DNA from: Beta vulgaris subsp. vulgaris
Taxonomy: Eukaryota > Streptophyta > Magnoliopsida > Caryophyllales > Amaranthaceae
Assembly (NCBI RefSeq): GCF_026745355.1
Contig: NC_079207.1
Span: forward strand, 35,751,430 to 35,815,429
DNA length: 64,000 nucleotides
Reading direction: 5' to 3'
This document shows positions 33,793 to 45,180 of the stretch, one piece after another. The stretch's first letter is position 1; each line of letters starts with the position of its first letter. Under the pieces are notes generated by a model. That model was not told the DNA's origin. It did no database searches and saw nothing but the letters and a program-made list of their open reading frames with translations. The translations under genes were made by a program, and so were the position numbers.

Positions 33793-36106
33793 TGATATGA
33801 ATGTGGATGTACTTTAGTCGAGTTATATGGAAATCTAAGAATCTTGAAAGAAAGACTGGATCTTTAGGGTTTTCTTTAATTATTAAGGATAGAACAATTC
33901 GATCAAACACAAAGTAATTCACGAATTGGGTCTTGATTCACTCTCAAACACAAAGTAATTAAGTAATCAATCTTAAATCTCAAACACAAGTAATTGATTC
34001 AAGGTTTGGAAATCACAAAGAAGTCCGAAAATTTTCACAAAGAAAATTTAAAACTCTAATCTCATCAATCTCTATATCTATTATGGCCGAAAATCCCATA
34101 TATATAGTACAAGATTTCCTAAACCTATTATGACTAGTAAATCTTAAAGATAACAACTAATAAACTTATCTATCTTTATCTTAAGGATAAAGACAAATAA
34201 TAACCTATACTTATCACATGCCTATTCCTAATATAATTAGTAAAATAAGACTCCTACTTAGACTCAATGATAAGGAATTAGACTCCTAAGTATAATAGGA
34301 TTCCCTTATCGCTTAAATACTTAATTAAAATGAAACTCCTAATTTACATAGAATCCTAACAGAACTAGAACTCTATATAACGACTTCTCTTTCATATCAA
34401 ACTCCCCTTCTTGAAAAAAACTTGTCCTCAAGTTTTGTCATAGCCAAGCAATCATCCATGCGCGAAATCCATGATCCATTAAAACAAGATCACGACTGGC
34501 AAACAATAGGAGGTACACGAGATTGTGTGACTTGGATTACCAATATTTACCTTAGGACAACAAAAATCCGTTTGAATAGCGGCATATGGTGTTACCCAAC
34601 ACGTCTTTGGCGCCTTGGGCATACCTGGGGTATCAATAGGTGTACATGGGGCAGCAACGATCAAACCTTTAATGGTGGTAAAAACTAAAGGTGCAATTGG
34701 TAAATCTTCTTGAATCTCAAAGGATGGATCTTGGGGAGTGGGACAATTCAAAGATTCAAGCTGTAAGGTAAGTTGAGCCGAAGAAGAACTATAGGAACCG
34801 AATCCTCCAAAGATACCTTCTCTTCTTCAAGCAATTGTGCAAAGAATAAGGCATATTCTTCCTTTTGTTGCCTCTCAAGTTCCTTTTTTCTTGCTTCGAT
34901 TCCTTGGACATGCCTTCGAATAGCCAATTCATTTTCATAAATGAGTCTTTCCGTCTTTGTTAGCTTAGAATAAGTCAAGAGGTCTACTAAAATATCAATA
35001 GACTCTTCAAGACTAAGTTTATTAATGGCTTTAATATTTCTATACCAATCATCCATAATTTTGTGTCAAAATAGTCCATCAAAAACTGTCCAGAATACCC
35101 ATGCAACTTAAAAATCGAAAATTAAAGAAATATAACTCCAAATTCAATGAAATTTTGTCAGGATCTAGTCCTATATGTTTTCAGCACTCGACCAAAATTT
35201 CACTCAAAAACTCCAAGTATATCAACCACAATGACCAATTTATCCCAACCGTGCCAGATTCAATCGAAAACAGACCAATGAACAAAACAGTCCCGAAACT
35301 ATACGAAACAATCTTCAATTACCACGAAATTTTAGGACACTAAACTAGACATGTAGTAGTCCAGTTTAGGCTTAAGAATAACCCAAAAATTCGTTTCCAA
35401 CTAGGAGAACGAAACAAAACAAAACGCACCTGGAAACTGTTTGAATCTGGATGAACAAACTGCAAGTTTTCTTGAATTTTTTTCGACCAGCTCTGATACC
35501 ACTTTGATATGAATGTGGATGTACTTTAGTCGAGTTATATGGAAATCTAAGAATCTTGAAAGAAAGACTGGATCTTTAGGGTTTTCTTTAATTATTAAGG
35601 ATAGAACAATTCGATCAAACACAAAGTAATTCACGAATTGGGTCTTGATTCACTCTCAAACACAAAGTAATTAAGTAATCAATCTTAAATCTCAAACACA
35701 AAGTAATTGATTCAAGGTTTGGAAATCACAAAGAAGTCCGAAAATTTTCACAAAGAAAATTTAAAACTCTAATCTCATCAATCTCTATATCTATTATGGC
35801 CGAAAATCCCATATATATAGTACAGATTTCCTAAACCTATTATGACTAGTAAATCTTAAAGATAACAACTAATAAACTTATCTATCTTTATCTTAGGATA
35901 AAGACAAATAATAACCTATACTTATCACATGCCTATTCCTAATATAATTAGTAAAATAAGACTCCTACTTAGACTCAATGATAAGGAATTAGACTCCTAA
36001 GTATATAGGATTCCTTGCTTAAAATACTTAATTAAAATAAAACTCCTAATTTACATAGAATCCTAACAGAACTAGAACTCTATATAACGACTTCTCTTTC
36101 ATATCA
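33793..36106 (-). mobile_element. Non-autonomous LTR retrotransposon, 2.3 kb, with a non-retroviral ORF
   Basis: The LTRs are 607 bp (33793-34399) and 602 bp (35505-36106), both TGATATGAA...TTCATATCA, with a perfect target duplication ATATT (33788-33792 and 36107-36111). On the minus strand a PBS TGGTATCAGAGC (35490-35501) and a PPT AAGAAGGGGAGTT (34400-34412) are in the right places. The 1.1-kb interior has no protease, integrase or RT. Size and structure put it between TRIM and LARD elements; it must be moved by enzymes from elsewhere. It lies in the third unit of the local triplication and is absent from the first two, so it inserted after it. Confidence 0.93.
34479..35056 (-). CDS. ORF inside the 2.3-kb retrotransposon, function unknown
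   Basis: It starts at ATG 35056 with MDDWYRNIKAINKLSLEES, then a charged, probably helical part with ARKKELERQQKEEYALFFAQ, a coiled-coil candidate. A frame change near 34750 leads into a Pro/Thr/Cys-rich second part (NCPTPQDPSFEIQEDLPIAP, then PCTPIDTPGMPKAPK) ending at 34479. Coding-like sequence continues in another frame to the PPT, where 'cttgaggacaag' recalls the end of Ty3/gypsy polyproteins. It does not look like RT, integrase, protease or CCHC gag. It could be a diverged gag or an acquired host sequence; I cannot tell which. Confidence 0.5.
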
Positions 36107-39100
36107 ATATTAGTTGATACTCTAATGAATTGTAGTATATATTGGTCTGTACTAAACATTTAGAATCATTAGTTGTTCTAGTATTGATTGATTCTGTGAA
36201 AAGAAAAGATAAGTTTTCATGATTGTATTCACTAAGTTATATTACTGTCATGCATCTTTACGTATGAAGTTCAAGGCTATTAATTGTGTAAACATTTATA
36301 AGCATTATTATTATTTATAAAGAGAAGATTATTTTCAAATATTATTTGATATGAACAAGTTATTAATATTATTATGTCCCTTAAGTGGTAAAAGTTTTAT
36401 ATAAGAACTATTATTCTTTTGAAGGAGTATTACTTTTAAAGGATTTTTATTAGTTATATGATCTTTTATGATCACAATTTATAAAGAGGCCACGTCTTGT
36501 TATTTACTAACAAGAAGGGTAGCTATTATATTATTACCCATGTACTTTTTGTATAAGTCATGTGGACAAGGTAGTTCCCCTCGTAATAGACTCATTAAGG
36601 AATACTAAACTTGGGGGGTGTGCAAACTTTAGGAAAGGTACCTAGGCAAGGAAAAGGAGTTTTATTAAAGTTATATACTTTATATTATACAGGTTATTTC
36701 AAGTATCCATGGAAGGTTTATATGAGTATTTTGAATGTTTAATAAAGTATTTAAATTCCCGCATATACATGTACTCAGTATTTTTACTGACACGCATTTT
36801 GTTTTGTTTGTTTTATAGCTTTGTCCCTGTGATGATCCTTTTGGTGAGCAGATTTTACAGGTTGATTGATGCATACTACGTATGGGGAGCTAGTGAGGAG
36901 TACTACATAGCTTAGTTTAGTAGTTATTATTTTTTTTTATTTCCCTTTGTTATAGTAGAAACAATAATTTTTATTTATTCAATAAAGAAAAGTTATTATT
37001 ATTTTTCCGCTGCATTATTAAGTTAGTAGTTGGTAGTTTTAGCCTCTAACGTTATCACGTGGCGGTAATACTCTCTAGTTTCTCAAGTGTTTTATATTAA
37101 AATATATTCTTCAAAAGAGAGAAATTTGGGGGTGTTACAAACTGACCGACACATGCATTTAATGATTTTCGGACTATTTTTATAAGACTTTTCCTAATTA
37201 TTTTAGGGTAGTATAAAGAGCCAAATTAGAATACCTTTTATTCATCTTGGTTTTAGCCATTAATATTCATAGTTTTCTCTAGATTGTAATTCAAGAACCC
37301 TAGTTTATTGCTTTTCACTTTGGATTCGAGATCAAACTTTTAGATTATTCACAAGTTCGATACAATTCTTCAGTTTTGTAATCTTTCTTTATTGCTGTCT
37401 ATTGTTGATTAGATTACTTTCTTAGTTATTTGCAATGTTTCAAAGTATGAGTTTTTATATTGATTTTGTTATGATTTTCATAAATATGAGTGAGTAGTTC
37501 TATTTCTAGGATTTTGAGGATCTATGTATGCAATGAGAGATTGCTAGATTAGTCTAATTGCCTTGTATTACAATTATTTCCTGTGGTTAAATCGTTCATG
37601 CTAAATAGATTTATAAGTTAGGCCTGATTTATATTTCTACTATTGCAATATATTGAATCTGCTTCGAGAGGAGAGATATCGTATATGTTTCAATCATTAG
37701 GCAGAGTGATCCTTGGCCATGCGAGAGCGGCTAGGTGATCTTTGAGGGAGGTAATGTTCGAGAGAAATTACATGTGCCCTAGATAAAGTGACTTATTAGG
37801 TAGTTGTTATTCGTCCCTGATTTCTCGAATTGTATGCATAGTGATCCATAATCCTAGTTCTTTATTAATTGATTCATACCTTCATGTTTAATTCTGGTAT
37901 TTTTTTAGTTTAGTAACACAACCATCTTCATCTAATTTAGTTACTATGATATTAGAGATCAGATTCAATAATATAACTTTTCCCCGTATGGATTCGATCT
38001 TGACTTCCCTGACTACTAGTTAAATTAGTGGATCTTTTTGATTAGGTGATACGACTTTATCTTGTCAATCATCCACCACCTCCTTTTATGTGGCTTTACT
38101 ACTGACACGAGCAACTCATCGGATCTTTTGCACCGCAACCAAAATCAGCCCCACAACGGTGGCCAAGGCAGCGGCAAAGGAGGTGGCCAGGGCGCAGCGG
38201 TGATCGTGGAGGCTGGCAAGGCTGGGGCATAGGTCGTAGAGAGGAAACAACTGAACCAACATAAAGCTCCAACACGGATCCTAGGTTATTGCACAAAATC
38301 AAAAGTCGGCATTTGGCTACCTTCCAGGCTTCAGAGTAGCTCCTGGAATTCCCCCTTCCCAGTACCCAACACAAGTACAACATCGTTACAAGATCCAACC
38401 TGCTTCACGCTGCCTAGTGGCCACCACGCATATGCTCCTAGCTTAGTCCAGTATGGACCCCTTATGATGGCTACGGATCTTGGCAATGCGTTTTCAACCA
38501 TGGCCCTTCAGCATCCTGATGATGCTGTGTATATGGATTCCGGTGTAAGCTCTTCATGCTCATAATTCTGGTGATCTCTTTCCCTTCTTTAATTTAAGCA
38601 CTAGAAATGATATTTTAGTTGTTAATGGAAATCGCATTTCGATTACGGATATAGATATACCACCCTACCTAATATAACCTCTAATCCTTCATGATGTCTA
38701 CCTTTCCCCACAAATCATAAAGAGCTTAATATCCGTTCGTAAATTCGCTCCTAATAATTCATTTTGTATTGAATATGATCCATCTAGTTTTTCTGTGAGG
38801 GACCTTCAAACGGGAAAACTTATAACGAGATGTGAGAGCTTTGTGGACCTCTAGCCTGTGACACAAGCCCAACCATCCACTTGCCTTGCCGCAGCTCCAA
38901 CCACTATTCCACCTACCACTTGGCATGATCGTATAGGACATTCGAAAGCATAGTCTATTAGTTTTCTTTGAAATATATAATAATTGTATAGTTTGTAATA
39001 AAGAGTATGACTCTACTTTGCCATTCTTGTTAGATAGGAAAACACATTGAATCACCTTTTTATTATTCAACAAGTAAGTTCTTTTGATATTATCAATGCT

Positions 39101-39410
39101 GATTTATGGACTTCTCTTATTCGTAGTAGTTGGGTCATGAATATTATTTGGTTTTTGTCGATGATTTTACCCATTTTGTGAGGATTGTTCCCCTTGCCTA
39201 TAAATCTGGTGCTGACCAAACCCTCTTGATTTCCATGCTTATGTCAAAACTCAATTTGAACGCCCTATCAAAGCCTTTCAAAGTGACCATGGAACTTCAT
39301 AACAATCCCTTTAACAGTTTTGTCTAACTTATAGGATGATGTTTTTGGTTCTCTTGTCAACACACTTCATCACAAAATCACTACTACAAAAAGTGGAATA
39401 AGTAACAAAA

Positions 39411-39705
39411 GATAGGAACAATCAACTTGGATAAGCGTTTTCTACAATAATAGAGAATGTTTTTCCTATATAACCATTTTATGAGGAAAAGCATGCAAAA
39501 CACTTCTTATAGCTACCCATTTTGTTTGGTTATTTTTATAATAAGTAAATATCAAATCAGTTTTGTAGAATGCAAAACTACATTATACATCAATACATTA
39601 ATATCCTTTACTGAAATAATTCTCTCACTAAATGCCCTGCTCTTGCTCATCGCCAATATCAAAATCCCAATTTTTAAACAACCTAACCTCATGATAGCAA
39701 CCTGT
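39411..39705. other. Unclassified AT-rich sequence
   Basis: It lies between the duplicated block and the Athila-like LTR. I see no gene. Its left part continues the CACTACTACAAAAAG-tipped element (tip at 39379) and may be the rest of that small transposon. Confidence 0.35.
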
Positions 39706-41257
39706 TGATATGTCACATTTATTTATAGTTTTTTAATGCATTTTGATTGTATTTAGAACTCCTTTTAGAGCATTTAGGTGCATAACGACATGAATTATGT
39801 AAGTTGTGCTCTACTACTCCCCGTTTGCGTGTTTCGATGATATTCAGATTATTTTGATAGAAACTGATTATTATTATCTAATATCAAGTCTATTAATCAC
39901 TGAAGTTGAATATATCTTGCATAAGGATCAAAATGCATTTGTTTTGGACAATTTTGAGTTAGAATGAAGCGAAGAGGTAGTGAAACAAGTGCCAAAATTG
40001 ACACCTATCCACTATGTTGATCATAACTTTTGATAGCAAATTGATAATCACGAAGTTCTTGTTGGGTTGGAAACTATACTTCAAGGGCTTTCCAATGATA
40101 GATCATATGCTCCAATTGGACCTCTGTTTTAAGAGATACAACTTTCGCAAGTTGACGCAAAATTTTGCAGTTTTACCGCCCAGTCGACCGCGCAAAATGA
40201 AATTTTCAGCAGAATGTTAGCCCGGTCAACCGGGCGAGAAAGGAGCCAAAATCTCTTGCGCACCCGACCAGACGGCCTTTCTCAATTGACCGGCGGAATT
40301 GTTTCTTTATCGTAGTTTGAGAATCATCGTCGCCCGGCCGCGCGAATTCCTCCCGGTCGACCGGGCGGTTTTTCGGGACGGTTAATTTTGCCTTATTTAG
40401 CTGGTTTTGTAAAAAGTATAAATAGGTTTTTAGTATTTTCGATTAGACCATCTGAATTTCTGCGTTTTTTAGAATTTCTGCATTTTTTAGGTTTAAACAC
40501 TTAGTTTTTTCTCTTTAGCATTGTATTAACTCTTGATTTTGAAGATTATAGAGATCGCTGATTCCATTTTCATTGTTCTTCAATCATTCGCTATTCATCT
40601 TTACTTTGTTTAATTTAATGAATTCTTCTACTTGCATTATGTTTATTAAGTTTATTATTATCATGAGCGAGTAGTCTATTTCTAGGGCGGAGAGGGAAGC
40701 CATGTTTATACCTTTTTTTTATTGTGGTTTAAAGTTCTTCGATATTTGGATGGAATTGCAATAATTCCTATTGATTCGTTATGCTTGTTTAATTCATGTA
40801 ATTGCACAATGTCATGAGTTATGTTTAGCTAATAGGAGTTAGAATCGAAAGATTGTATTTAATAGAGGCTTGTTACAATAGGTAGGTTTGATTTTGTTGA
40901 GTGATCGTACTGGCATATGTTAATCTAAGAGTTGTTAATACCCGACTGTAGGTTTAACGAAGTACATTCGAACCTCAATCCAAGTATTGTTGAACTATAT
41001 TGTGGTGATTAAATTCGTATAAGCATGGTGGACCGATCGATTGCCCTAGGTTTTTAATTATTTGATAAACTTCCATCTTTTTGTGTTCAAGACTATTCTA
41101 ATGTAGTTGTTAAGTATTCGATCAAATTCCTTTCTTGAAGTAGTTAGATAATTGAGCATAAACCTATAAAACTCCTCTCCTTGTGGATCGACCCGTATTT
41201 TCCAGTTTCTGCTGAACAAACACCGTGCACTTGTGGTATATATTTTAAAACCCATCA
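39706..41257 (+). mobile_element. 5' LTR of a truncated Athila-like retrotransposon
   Basis: It begins TGATATGTCAC and ends ACCCATCA. A PBS-like tract follows at 41258 (ttttagcgtcgttgccgggg, a diverged form of the usual GGCGCCGTTGCCGGGG of Athila/Tat elements). The LTR has a cluster of CCCGGTCGACCGGGC-like palindromes (about 40180-40370), a TATA box at 40417 and a leader with 'gagcgagtagtctatttctaggg'. Length is 1552 bp. Target duplication is not clear: left flank CCTGT, right flank TTTGT at 50946. Confidence 0.8.
40417..40424 (+). promoter_or_regulatory. TATA box of the Athila-like LTR
   Basis: TATAAATA follows the palindrome-rich, GC-richer U3 block and precedes a long leader. Confidence 0.65.
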
Positions 41258-41397
41258 AGTTTTTAGCGTCGTTGCCGGGGAGACGGCTAGTTTCTATAGC
41301 TTTTTGATTGATTATTTGAACTATTTTTGTTGTCTCATTGGAACTTCAAGTTCCATTTGAGGCAATCTCACTACACAATTTTCTTTGTTTCTTGTAT

Positions 41398-42521
41398 GCT
41401 TAGGTCTAAAAGAACAGGTACTCCAGTTCCAACCGATCCTGATCTTGAGAAAACCCTCCGGCAACTCAAGAAGAAACAAAAGAAGAGGAAGCAGTCTGCT
41501 AATCATGGAAAATCCACGGAAGAACCAACTGAATCAATCATGCCTCCTAAGTCATTGAAGTCGTATGGGGTACCTTCTCCTGGCAATGTTCCCACAGGCC
41601 CTACTATGGCTAACATACATGCAACCAACTTCGAAATCAAGCCTGCTCTCATTAATATGATCCAACATAACCAGTTTGACGGGCATCCATCTGAGGACCC
41701 TGCAAATCATTTACAACGGTTTCAACAACTTTGTCGTACCATTAAGCATCAAGGGGTCACTCCTAATCAGTTGAAGGTCATTCTCGAAAATGGTTGAATG
41801 ATGTTACAGCAACTGAATGGAGTGGTATTTCTCAAGCATTCCTGAAAGAGTGTTATCCTCCTACCAAGACTGCAGAAAAAAGACATAAGTTTGCTACCTT
41901 TCAACAAGAACTCGATGAAACACTGAATGAAGCATGGAATAGGTTCAAGGACCTGCAGAGAGAATGCCCACACCATAATCTTGACAAGTGGTTCATTACC
42001 CAAGCATTCTAAAATGGTCTACAACCCCATATCAAGAGTACAATTGATTCATCTGCAAGGGGTATCTTCCTAGATAAGGAGGTGGATGAAGTATACAATT
42101 TTCTGGCCAACTTAGCAGCGAATGATCATAGTTCCTCCATGACTATTACAAAGAAAAAGTTGGATACTTATCCATATGCCTTATTGTCTTCACAAGTAGC
42201 CCAGTTGAGCATGAAGATGGATTCACTTAAATCATCACAGTCTAATACTCCTCCTATTAGTATCAATGTGATGTCTTCTATGGCTCCTATTACCTCTTCT
42301 TACTGTGAGGTGTGTGGTGTTCAAGGCCACTTTGGTCATGATTGTTGCTACAATCAACCTGACCCGAATAAGATGGAGCATGCAAATGCTTTTCAGCAGA
42401 GACCTCTACACAACCCATGCATATTCTAACACATTCAACATAAGTTGGAGAGCTCATCCTAATTTTTCCTACAAAAACAATAATGTTCAGAACCCTAAAC
42501 CTATGCCGCAAACATCCTACC
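41398..42521 (+). pseudogene. Athila-like gag, broken
   Basis: It starts around ATG 41398 (MLRSKRTGTPVPTDPDLEKT), basic, then NFEIKPALINMIQHNQFDGH and HPSEDPANHLQRFQQLC, the Retrotrans_gag region. A deletion and frameshift at about 41790 removes the usual hydrophobic segment; it resumes with GISQAFLKECYPPTKTAEKR and EAWNRFKDLQRECPHH. A stop at 42010-42012 is followed by coding sequence to a zinc-knuckle-like CEVCGVQGHFGHDC (about 42304). A LARD splits it at 42521; matching sequence resumes at 50694. No protease, RT or integrase remains. Confidence 0.85.
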
Positions 42522-45180
42522 TGTAACACCCCAGAATTTTAAAGCGGAAATGAAATAAATAATAATAGTATTAATAGGACGATGGCGGAAACATCGTCTT
42601 TTGGGAATGTCACTACTACAAGAAATGCGATTACATAACTAAGTGATAAACCAATATAAGTAAATAGTATAAATAAATTAAATTAACTAGAGTAATATCT
42701 AAAAGAGAAAAGTTGACTATCAAACTAATAAAAAGTTGAGGCCTAAAACACCTAGCTTTTTAATGCTCACAACTCAACCCGAGCCCAAAACCAAAGAAAA
42801 TTCCCATCAACATAACCAGCAAAATATACAACAACTTCCACAATCAGTGGGGAGTAACTAGTAGTTCTCCCAGCTCAAATAGAAATAGATAATGAACTTA
42901 AAAGAAATTAGAAGCAACATCAAAGAACGCATTATCAAGATATCGTACTCACTACGAGGTACAAATAATCATAAGCAACCAATAAGGAAAAATCCACTAT
43001 CACACCAAATCCCTGTCAATCATGCAACAAATGCGGTCAACAAGCTCAAACACAACAGACCATGCCGTCTGTGAGTAGACTCATTGGACCATGCCACCCA
43101 AGGCCTACGTTGCATATTCGAGGAACCATACCGCCCTTTTCGAATAGCCAGCATATTCGAGGAACCATACTGCCCTTTTCGAATAGCTAAATTCTACGGA
43201 TCATACCACCCGTAGTGAACCAATGGACCATACCGCCCAAGGTTAAGTAACCAAATCCTAGGACTATACCGCCCTTAGGATAATCAAACACAAATTCATA
43301 GGACCATGCCGCCCTTAGGATCATCACACAAATTCCTAGAACCATACCGTTCTTAGGATCACATATCTCTAGAACCATACCGTTCTTGGAATCAGCTAAC
43401 ACAAATTCCTAGAACCATACCGTTCATAGGGCCAATCAAACACAAATTCCTAGGACCATACTGTCCATAGGATCAATCCCACTCTACAAGCACAAAGTAT
43501 ACACGACAAGGTATACACAAAATCCATCTAATCCAACCTTCATAGGTATACACAACAAGGTATACAAGCAAATCGAATACACTAACGAACAAGGTTCGAA
43601 TGTGTGAATGCACAACAAAGCATAAGCCCTCAACATACTCCAAACCAAACAACCATAGGCTTCCCAACAAAATAGGGAACATACCCTTAATGCAATAACT
43701 TAAACCAACCAAAACTTACTCTAACACACTTAGCATACATGCCTAAGACCAACCAAGCAAAGATATCCATGCTGTAAGCCAAAAAGGGAAATTAAATCAA
43801 AACTACACCGCACAGGGACAGACCCTCGTCGCTAGGTGCGACGAGCGTCGCGGGTCGCGACACCCTGCAGTCCCGAGTTGGGAGGAGGCTCGTGAGTCGC
43901 GAGCAGCGTCTGCTCGTGGCTTGCGAGCTTCGATCGTTCGCCAATCAAAAATCCAACGACTCTTACACCTAGCCTCCAACGTCCAAACCAACTCAAATTC
44001 ATGCCAAGCCAAACACAACACCAATCATCCTCACATGAGGCTAAATCTCATCAACAATGACAACTTCTCCAAATCCAAAGATAACCCAAGGGAACTAATG
44101 AATCAATTCAACCACAACAACAACAAGGATACAACTAATCAACAAAACTTAACAAGATGATCATAGTAGCAATCCAAGGTATGAAAAAAACACCAACAAC
44201 CATGAAACTACATGTAACTTCAATCATAAAATCCTCTAAGTTCCACCTAGCATGATACTACGTTCTCTAAAGCGATTCTAACAACCTACGTTCACAATCT
44301 ATTCTCTATCGAACTAGAATAACGCTAGTTACCTGGATCGTCGGGAGGAAAGCTGAGTATAACGGGATTCAAAAAATATGCGAGTAATCCAATTCCTCCA
44401 TGAACGATAATTGTAGCAACAAGTCAATAGGCATTTTCTTCTTGAATGTTGAAAACTCTTATTTCACACTGCTTTGTTCCGACCATGATTCCTCGTGATT
44501 AAAGGTCGAATTTTAATCGCGCTGGTCAAAGTAAAGAAAAAGATGTTATAAACGTTCTTTCCAAATTTGAATACGATCCACCGGTTAGATCTCCGGGTAT
44601 GGTCATTTTAGTGAAGGTGTGACAGGAAAAACCAGGTTGAACCTTTCTCTTATTTTTCACTTCTCTTCCTCTTCTCTCTTTTCTTTGAAAATGACGAGGC
44701 TTAATGAAGAACGATGCTGAACTTCTCTTAAATAAAATCAGAATTTTATGTCAAGGAAAGATGAAGGGTTTAGGAGAATGTTAATGAGGGATTAAATGAG
44801 CGGTTACAAGATATTCAAAGGTTAGCTTCATAAGCACCAAAACTCTTCGATCATCCTCCACTCCATAATTGCTTATTTTTGGCCAGCACGACATGCTATA
44901 CGTGATGCAACATTTCATCACCCAAGTCGGTCCAACAACGTTACAAAAATGCTACGCGACAAAATCGGATCCTAAACGCCCAAATAAATAACGAAACTAA
45001 TATAATAACTTAAAATAAATATATATAAATATGTCACAACATATAAATATATATACACATTTTCATAACATGTTCCAAACTAATTCTAATGATAAATTTT
45101 TCATTTTTATGAAAAAGAAAATACCATTTAAAAATAAACAAACACAAAAAAACAAAGGGTTAAAATTACGGGGTGTTACA
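42522..45180 (-). repeat. LARD 3' LTR (left in the window)
   Basis: The undisturbed LTR copy, 2659 bp. It contains the 30-40-bp repeat cluster (43080-43480) and a GC-rich palindromic block (43810-43940). Small minus-strand frames in it are repeat artefacts. Confidence 0.92.
43080..43480. repeat. Imperfect 30-40-bp tandem repeats in the LARD LTR
   Basis: About ten copies of a unit built on 'ctaggaccataccgccctta' with variable spacers 'ggatcaatcaaacacaaatt'. The same cluster lies at 47920-48320 in the other LTR. Spacers are repeated along with the core, so this is a minisatellite, not a CRISPR. Confidence 0.9.

Larger units (their letters stand above)
31617..36938. repeat. Three tandem units of about 1 kb (CACTA tip plus gypsy LTR segment)
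   Basis: Each unit starts aacccaagcacttgacaag (last 44 bp of the CACTA element) and continues with about 955 bp equivalent to 1875-2836 of the gypsy-type solo LTR. Units are 31617-32618, 32619-33611 and 33612 to about 36938; the third is about 1 kb once the 2.3-kb retrotransposon and its duplication are removed. Junctions fall in a T tract. Because each unit includes the CACTA tip, the triplication came after CACTA arrival. Confidence 0.92.
31661..39410 (+). repeat. Second copy of the nested block 1875-5327
   Basis: After the triplicated part, the order is the same as at 1875-5327: the rest of the gypsy-type LTR (ending GTGTTACA at 37139), AACTG, the Athila-like LTR 3' part (37145-38067), ATCAT, then the copia remnant (38073-39410). 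Homology begins exactly at the CACTA right tip and ends at 'agtaacaaaa' (39410), the same base at which the first copy meets the CACTA left tip (5327). Confidence 0.92.

Noticed and set aside
43080..43480. CRISPR-like pattern of repeats and spacers
   Set aside because: Spacers are themselves repeated and the cluster is duplicated in the other LTR; this is a plant LTR minisatellite.
43803..44024. Arg/Ala-rich minus-strand reading frame in the LARD LTR
   Set aside because: It is explained by the GC-rich palindromic block; the second LTR copy differs by frame-changing indels.
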